Assembly: GCA_022710485.1 (NCBI GenBank) | Contig: JAKLGU010000002.1 | Location: 190,682 to 254,681, forward strand | Source of the DNA: Gemmatimonadota bacterium | GTDB taxonomy: Bacteria; Gemmatimonadota; Gemmatimonadetes; Gemmatimonadales; GWC2-71-9 | DNA: 64,000 bases | Direction: 5' to 3' | Part shown: positions 60,058 to 64,000 of the stretch, in pieces | How the letters are laid out: each line of letters starts with the position of its first letter | Numbering within the stretch: position 1 is the stretch's first letter | Notes under the pieces: generated by a model | Databases searched by the model: none | The model's input: the letters and a program-made list of their open reading frames with translations, nothing else | What the model was told of the DNA's origin: nothing | Position numbers and translations under genes: made by a program

Positions 60058-60387
60058 ATGGTCGAACTCAGCGACACCACCGCGGCCGCCATCGCCGAGC
60101 GCTTCAAGGCGCTGGGCGAGCCGATGCGGCTCCGGCTGCTCCAGGCGCTCCGCGCCGGCGAGTGCTCGGTCGGCGACCTGGCCGAGCGGACCGGCGGCGG
60201 CCAGGCCAACGTGTCCAAGCACCTGCAGGTGCTGCTGCAGCAGGGGTACGTGGACCGGCGGAAGGAAGGGACCACCAGCTGGTACCGGATCACCGACCCG
60301 CAGGTGTTCACGATGTGCGAACTGGTGTGCGGCGGGCTGGAGGAGGAGCTGAACCGCAAGAAGCAGCTCCTCCGCCGCCGGAAGTAG
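60058..60387 (+). CDS. ArsR-family regulator, BigR/SqrR-like persulfide sensor candidate
   Basis: 109 aa winged helix-turn-helix with ERFKALGEPMRLRLLQALR at the start and recognition helix TGGGQANVSKHLQVLLQQG. Cysteines C36 (AGECSVGDLA), C87 and C91 (MCELVCGG) stand near the places of the two redox cysteines of BigR and SqrR, which form a polysulfide bridge and release DNA. It lacks the CxC metal site of ArsR. It likely represses the divergent TauE-CstB unit and its own gene; control of the convergent DUF2892/RND unit is possible. Confidence 0.88.
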   Translation: MVELSDTTAAAIAERFKALGEPMRLRLLQALRAGECSVGDLAERTGGGQANVSKHLQVLLQQGYVDRRKEGTTSWYRITDPQVFTMCELVCGGLEEELNRKKQLLRRRK

Positions 60388-60390
60388 CGG

Positions 60391-60597
60391 TCAGGCCTTC
60401 TTCGGCTGGCACCCGAAGAGGCGGAACCGGCCGAAGACCCGCTCAGGCAGGCAAAAGCCTGTGAAGCTCGACTGCAACAGGTTGAATCCCACGAATGCGG
60501 TGAACAGGAACCAGGCGGGGTGCACCCAGTAGCCCAGCGCCACCGAGGCCATCGTGAAGAGCCCTGCCATCCGCCGAATGACGTTTTCGTTGCACAT
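60391..60597 (-). CDS. DUF2892 inner-membrane protein
   Basis: 68 aa, ATG with GGAGGTGGAGC upstream. Sequence NVIRRMAGLFTMASVALGYW, then HPAWFLFTAFVGFNLLQSSF and TGFCLPERVFG fit the DUF2892 family, the two-helix domain often joined to or neighbouring rhodanese (YgaP). The single Cys pair (FC, GC) may carry sulfane sulfur. It lies 3 bases from the convergent ArsR stop and downstream of the PII-like and RND genes. Confidence 0.9.
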   Translation of the reverse strand: MCNENVIRRMAGLFTMASVALGYWVHPAWFLFTAFVGFNLLQSSFTGFCLPERVFGRFRLFGCQPKKA

Positions 60598-60612
60598 GCT
60601 CCACCTCCAATC

Positions 60613-60897
60613 CTAGAAGAACGAGTCGACGGGCATCACGGCCACATGCAGCCGCTCGCCCGGGGGGAGTTGCGCCGCGCGGCAGTGCGTGGCGGCGGTC
60701 GCCGCCAGCGCGTCCTCCACGACGGAAAAACACATCGTCACTTCGCCGGGCCACGCGCGGGTGCCGGCGCGCGGGCCGGTGAGCCCGTGGCCGCGGCCCC
60801 CCTCGAAGCAGGTGTGGCCGGGCACGCCGGCCTCCTCGAGCAGCGCGGTGACGCGGGCCGGCTCGGCGCCGCTGTAGGTCAGGATCAGCATCTTCAT
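60613..60897 (-). CDS. Small PII-like protein encoded with an RND pump
   Basis: 94 aa, ATG overlapping the RND stop (ATGA). The pattern MKMLILTYSGAEPARVTALL, EEAGVPGHTCFEGGRGHGLT, GPRAGTRAWPGEVTMCFSVV has the beta-alpha-beta ferredoxin-like arrangement of PII and DUF3240/CutA-like proteins, with a glycine/arginine T-loop region. It may trimerise and sense a metal or nucleotide to gate the pump; no PII uridylylation tyrosine motif is evident. C34 and C62 are present. Confidence 0.6.
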   Translation of the reverse strand: MKMLILTYSGAEPARVTALLEEAGVPGHTCFEGGRGHGLTGPRAGTRAWPGEVTMCFSVVEDALAATAATHCRAAQLPPGERLHVAVMPVDSFF

Positions 60898-63800
60898 GCG
60901 GTCGCTCCTTCGCGGCGCCGGAGCTCCCAGTAGAGGAGCGGCACCACCACCATGGTGAGCAGGGTGGCCACGATGGCGCCGCTCATCAGCGCCACGGCGA
61001 GGCCCTGAAAGATCGGGTCGAGCACCATCACCAGCCCGCCGATGACGACGGCGGCGGCGGTGAGCGCGATCGGCCGGAACCGCACCGCGCCCGCCTCCAG
61101 CACCGCCTCGCGCAACGGCCGGCCCCGCGCCTCGGCGAGCTGGATGAAGTCCACCAGCAGGATCGAGTTCCGCACGATGATGCCCGCCAGTGCGATCATC
61201 CCGATCATCGACGTGGCGGTGAAGAAGGCGCCGGTGAGGGCGTGCCCCGGCAGGATACCGATGAGGGTGAGGGGGATCGGCGCCATGATGACGAGCGGGA
61301 TCTTGAACGACTGGAACCACCCCACCACCAGCACGTAGATCAGCACCAGCACCGCGGCGAAGGCCAGGCCGAGGTCGCGGAAGACCTCGATGGTGACCTG
61401 CCACTCCCCGTCCCATTTCATGGCCGTCTCGTCGAGCCGGTCCGGCGCCACGGCGTTGTACCGCGCGATCGCCGCCCCCTCCACCCGCACCGTGTCAAGT
61501 GCCTTGTTCATGGCAAGGATGGCGTACACCGGCGACTCGATGGTGCCGGCCACGTCGCCGGTGACGTAGATGACGGGGCGGAGATTCTTCCGCATCCGGA
61601 GCGGCGAGCGGGTGGTGGACTCCACCGTGACGAACCGCCCCAGCGGCGTTGGGCCGCGCGGCGTGGCCACCGGCACCGCCAGCAGCGCCTCGACGCTGCT
61701 CCGGTTGGCGAGCCCGAGCCGCGGCACGATGGCGACGCCCTCCCGCGCGGTCGGCACGCTGGCCAGCCCGGCGTCGGCGCCCGAGAGCGCCATGGTGAGC
61801 ACCTGCGCCACCTGTTCGACCGTCACGCCCGCCTCGGCGGCGCGCACCCGGTCCACGCGGAACGACCGCTTGGCCTGGGGCGCCTCGACGGTCCAGTCCA
61901 CGTCCACCACGCCCGGCGTGGACTCCATGACCGCCTTCACCTTCAGGGCGGCGGCGAGCCGGGTGCTATCGTCGGCGGCGTAGACCTCCGCCACCAGGGT
62001 CGAGAGCACCGGCGGGCCGGGGGGAATTTCCGCGATCTTGGCGTTCGCGCCGAAGCTCCGGGCGATGGAATCCACCGCGGGTCGCACCGCCACCGCGATG
62101 TCGTGGCTCTGCCGGCTCCGCTCTCCCTTGGGGAGGAGGTTGACCTGGACGTCGGCGACGTTGGCGCCGCGGCGCATGAAGTAGTGGCGCACCAGGCCGT
62201 TGAAGTTGAACGGCGCGGAGGTGCCGGCGTACGTCTCGGTGCTGGTCACCTCGGGCACCGTGCGGAGGTACGCGGCCACGGCGCCCGCCGCGGCGTTGGA
62301 GGTCTCGAGCGTGGCGCCCTCGGGCAGGTCGAGCACCACCTGGAACTCCGACTTGTTGTCGAAGGGCAGCATCTTCACTTCGACGAGCTTGACCGCCAGG
62401 AGCCCCATCGACACCAGGAGCAGGCCGACGATCCCGCCGTAGAATGCCAGCCGGCGCTTCGGGAGGTCCATCAGCGGGGTCATGATGCCGGTGTAGAACT
62501 TGGCGAAGCCCGAGAGTTCCTCCGGCTCGTGCGCCCGGTCGGGCATGTGCGGCCCGGGGGCCACGTGCCCCTTGAGGAGGCGGAGCGCCAGGTAGGGCGT
62601 GATGATGAACGCCACCGCAAGCGAGGCGAGCATGGCCGCCGATGCGCCGACGGGAATGGGGCGCATGTAGGGGCCCATGAGCCCCGAGACGAAGGCCATC
62701 GGCAGGATGGCGGCGATGACGGTGAAGGTGGCGAGGATGGTCGGGTTGCCGACCTCGTCCACCCCCTCGACCGCGGCCACGTCGGGGGAGCGGTCGCCCA
62801 TCTGGAGGTGGCGGTAGATATTCTCGACGACGACGATGGCGTCGTCCACCAGGATGCCGATCGAGAAGATCAGCGCGAACAGCGTGATGCGGTTGAGCGA
62901 GTAGCCCAGCGCGTAGTACACGAAGAGCGTCAGCGCGAGCGTGACCGGCACCGCGACCAATACCACCAGCGCCTCGCGCCAGCCGAGGAAGAGGCCGATC
63001 AGGGCGGTGACGGACAGGGTGGCGATCAGGAGATGCAGCATCAGCTCGTTCGACTTCTCGCTCGCCGTCTCGCCGTAGTTCCGGGTGACGTCCACCAGCA
63101 CGTCGGCGGGGAGGAGCCGGCTCCGCGCCTCGTCCACCCGTGCCAGCGCGGCGTGCGCGATGTCGGTGGCATTGACGCCGGGCCGCTTGGCGACGGCGAT
63201 GGTCACTGCCTGCGCGCCGTCCTCGCCGCGCGCCGCGTGGGTCACGTAGTCGGTGGCCTCGGCGGGCGCCTCCACCACCGTCGCCACGTTCCGCAGGTAC
63301 ACCGGCGCGCCGCGGCTGGCGACGACCACGTCGCCCGCGTCCCGGGCGGAACGAATCGGCGCGCCGACGGTGACGAGGAAGACCTCGTTGGCCGAGGCGA
63401 ACTCGCCGGCCGGGAGCCGGACGTTGGCGGCACGGAGCGCCTGCATGACCTCGCCCGGGGTCACGCCGCTCCCGGCCAGACGGGCTGGGTCGAGGGTGAC
63501 GCGCAGCTGGGTCGGCTCGCCGCCGATCAGGTCGATGCGCGCCAGGTCGGGAATCGTGGCAAGCTCGTCGGCCAGGTGGGTGGCCATGGCACGGAGCTCG
63601 TCCGAGCCGTAGCCGCCGCCATGCAGCGTGAGCGCCAGGATCGGCACGTCGTCGATCGAGTGCGGCTTGATCATCGGCGGCATGGCGCCCGGCGGGGCCT
63701 GGTCGGCGGCGGAACCCATCTTGGTGAAGACCCGGCTCACCGCCCGGTCCTGGTTCTCGCCCACCTTGAAGCGCACCGTCACCAGCGTCATCCCCTCGCC

Positions 63801-64000
63801 GGCCATGGCGTACACGTACTCCACGCCGGGCACCTCCCACATCAGCTTCTCGATGGGGCGGGTGAGGAGGTTCTCCACCTCCTCGGGGGAGGCGCCCGGG
63901 ATCACGGCGATGACGTCGATCATCGGCACCGAGATCTGCGGCTCCTCCTCGCGCGGCGTGGCGAGGATGGCGAGGGTGCCCACCGCGAGCGACGCGACGG
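60894..64000 (-). CDS. RND superfamily efflux permease (CusA/HME-HAE-like), 5' end beyond the window
   Basis: 1035 codons are present and the frame stays open at the right edge, so only the very N-terminus is missing. Motifs: PREEEPQISVPMIDVIAVIP and SPEEVENLLTRPIEKLMWEV of the first porter domain, GILVDDAIVVVENIYRH in helix 4 (aspartates for proton relay), GIIVRNSILLVDFIQLAEAR in helix 11. The E-E-E-P-Q-I start is typical of a branch found with sulfur and metal genes rather than AcrB. Co-translated with the PII-like protein. No adaptor or outer-membrane partner is visible; those may lie beyond the edge. Confidence 0.9.
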   Translation of the reverse strand, partial: VASLAVGTLAILATPREEEPQISVPMIDVIAVIPGASPEEVENLLTRPIEKLMWEVPGVEYVYAMAGEGMTLVTVRFKVGENQDRAVSRVFTKMGSAADQAPPGAMPPMIKPHSIDDVPILALTLHGGGYGSDELRAMATHLADELATIPDLARIDLIGGEPTQLRVTLDPARLAGSGVTPGEVMQALRAANVRLPAGEFASANEVFLVTVGAPIRSARDAGDVVVASRGAPVYLRNVATVVEAPAEATDYVTHAARGEDGAQAVTIAVAKRPGVNATDIAHAALARVDEARSRLLPADVLVDVTRNYGETASEKSNELMLHLLIATLSVTALIGLFLGWREALVVLVAVPVTLALTLFVYYALGYSLNRITLFALIFSIGILVDDAIVVVENIYRHLQMGDRSPDVAAVEGVDEVGNPTILATFTVIAAILPMAFVSGLMGPYMRPIPVGASAAMLASLAVAFIITPYLALRLLKGHVAPGPHMPDRAHEPEELSGFAKFYTGIMTPLMDLPKRRLAFYGGIVGLLLVSMGLLAVKLVEVKMLPFDNKSEFQVVLDLPEGATLETSNAAAGAVAAYLRTVPEVTSTETYAGTSAPFNFNGLVRHYFMRRGANVADVQVNLLPKGERSRQSHDIAVAVRPAVDSIARSFGANAKIAEIPPGPPVLSTLVAEVYAADDSTRLAAALKVKAVMESTPGVVDVDWTVEAPQAKRSFRVDRVRAAEAGVTVEQVAQVLTMALSGADAGLASVPTAREGVAIVPRLGLANRSSVEALLAVPVATPRGPTPLGRFVTVESTTRSPLRMRKNLRPVIYVTGDVAGTIESPVYAILAMNKALDTVRVEGAAIARYNAVAPDRLDETAMKWDGEWQVTIEVFRDLGLAFAAVLVLIYVLVVGWFQSFKIPLVIMAPIPLTLIGILPGHALTGAFFTATSMIGMIALAGIIVRNSILLVDFIQLAEARGRPLREAVLEAGAVRFRPIALTAAAVVIGGLVMVLDPIFQGLAVALMSGAIVATLLTMVVVPLLYWELRRREGATA

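Overview
This is a GC-rich (about 70 %) chromosomal window of densely packed, mostly co-directional gene strings with many 4-bp ATGA/GTGA overlaps. I see no rRNA, insertion sequence, phage gene, integrase or CRISPR array. The gene mix (DUF3300/DUF2950 pair, futalosine-pathway MqnD, CstB/TauE/ArsR sulfur module, many small lipoproteins, HEAT-repeat proteins, RND efflux) and the style of the proteins suggest a Gram-negative soil or water bacterium, most likely Gemmatimonadota. That assignment is inference; no 16S rRNA is present.

Layout. 1-7 kb: end of a dicarboxylate symporter, GluQ, DUF3300+DUF2950, tRNA-Cys, a secreted metallo-beta-lactamase-fold enzyme and an NnrS/oxidase-like membrane protein. 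6.7-9 kb: three minus-strand genes including an outer-membrane beta-barrel. 9-10.7 kb: zinc-ribbon protein and MqnD. 10.7-18.3 kb: a signalling and glycosyltransferase string (HD-GYP regulator, receiver protein, 1131-aa HEAT-repeat membrane protein, GT2, receiver-DHp protein). 18.3-22 kb: HtpX-LemA, a receiver-MerR pair, a prepilin-like protein and a Fis-like regulator. 22-27 kb: YhaM-like HD protein, a 573-bp non-coding stretch, two hypothetical proteins and an Ig-like/LVIVD surface protein. 27-31.4 kb: Ogt, cold-shock protein, then a ligand-binding lipoprotein joined to a chemoreceptor. 31.4-38 kb: histone-like basic protein, signal peptidase I, TolB-like protein, peroxiredoxin, methyltransferase, a HExxH protease. 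37.8-43.3 kb: a tripartite RND efflux operon. 44.4-49.7 kb: polyamine ABC transporter (PotABCD) with a HEAT protein. 49.8-52.2 kb: NarX/NarL-type two-component pair. 52.3-55.8 kb: five related lipoproteins surrounding Hsp20 and a TMEM175-type channel. 55.8-57.7 kb: NagB fused to a PIG-L deacetylase. 57.7-64 kb: a persulfide-detoxification module with an ArsR switch, then DUF2892, a PII-like protein and an RND permease cut by the window edge.

Two features run through the window. First, many genes without a Shine-Dalgarno have a hexamer of the type TATCTT/TAGATT ending 6-10 nt before the start codon, the geometry of leaderless transcription; genes with a longer leader instead carry GGAG. Second, three exported proteins appear to start at CTG or ATT, because their signal peptide lies upstream of the first ATG/GTG/TTG or lacks one at the right place. 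Best candidates for unexplored biology are the HEAT/GT2/receiver-DHp string, the lipoprotein family and the ArsR-controlled sulfur/RND cluster.
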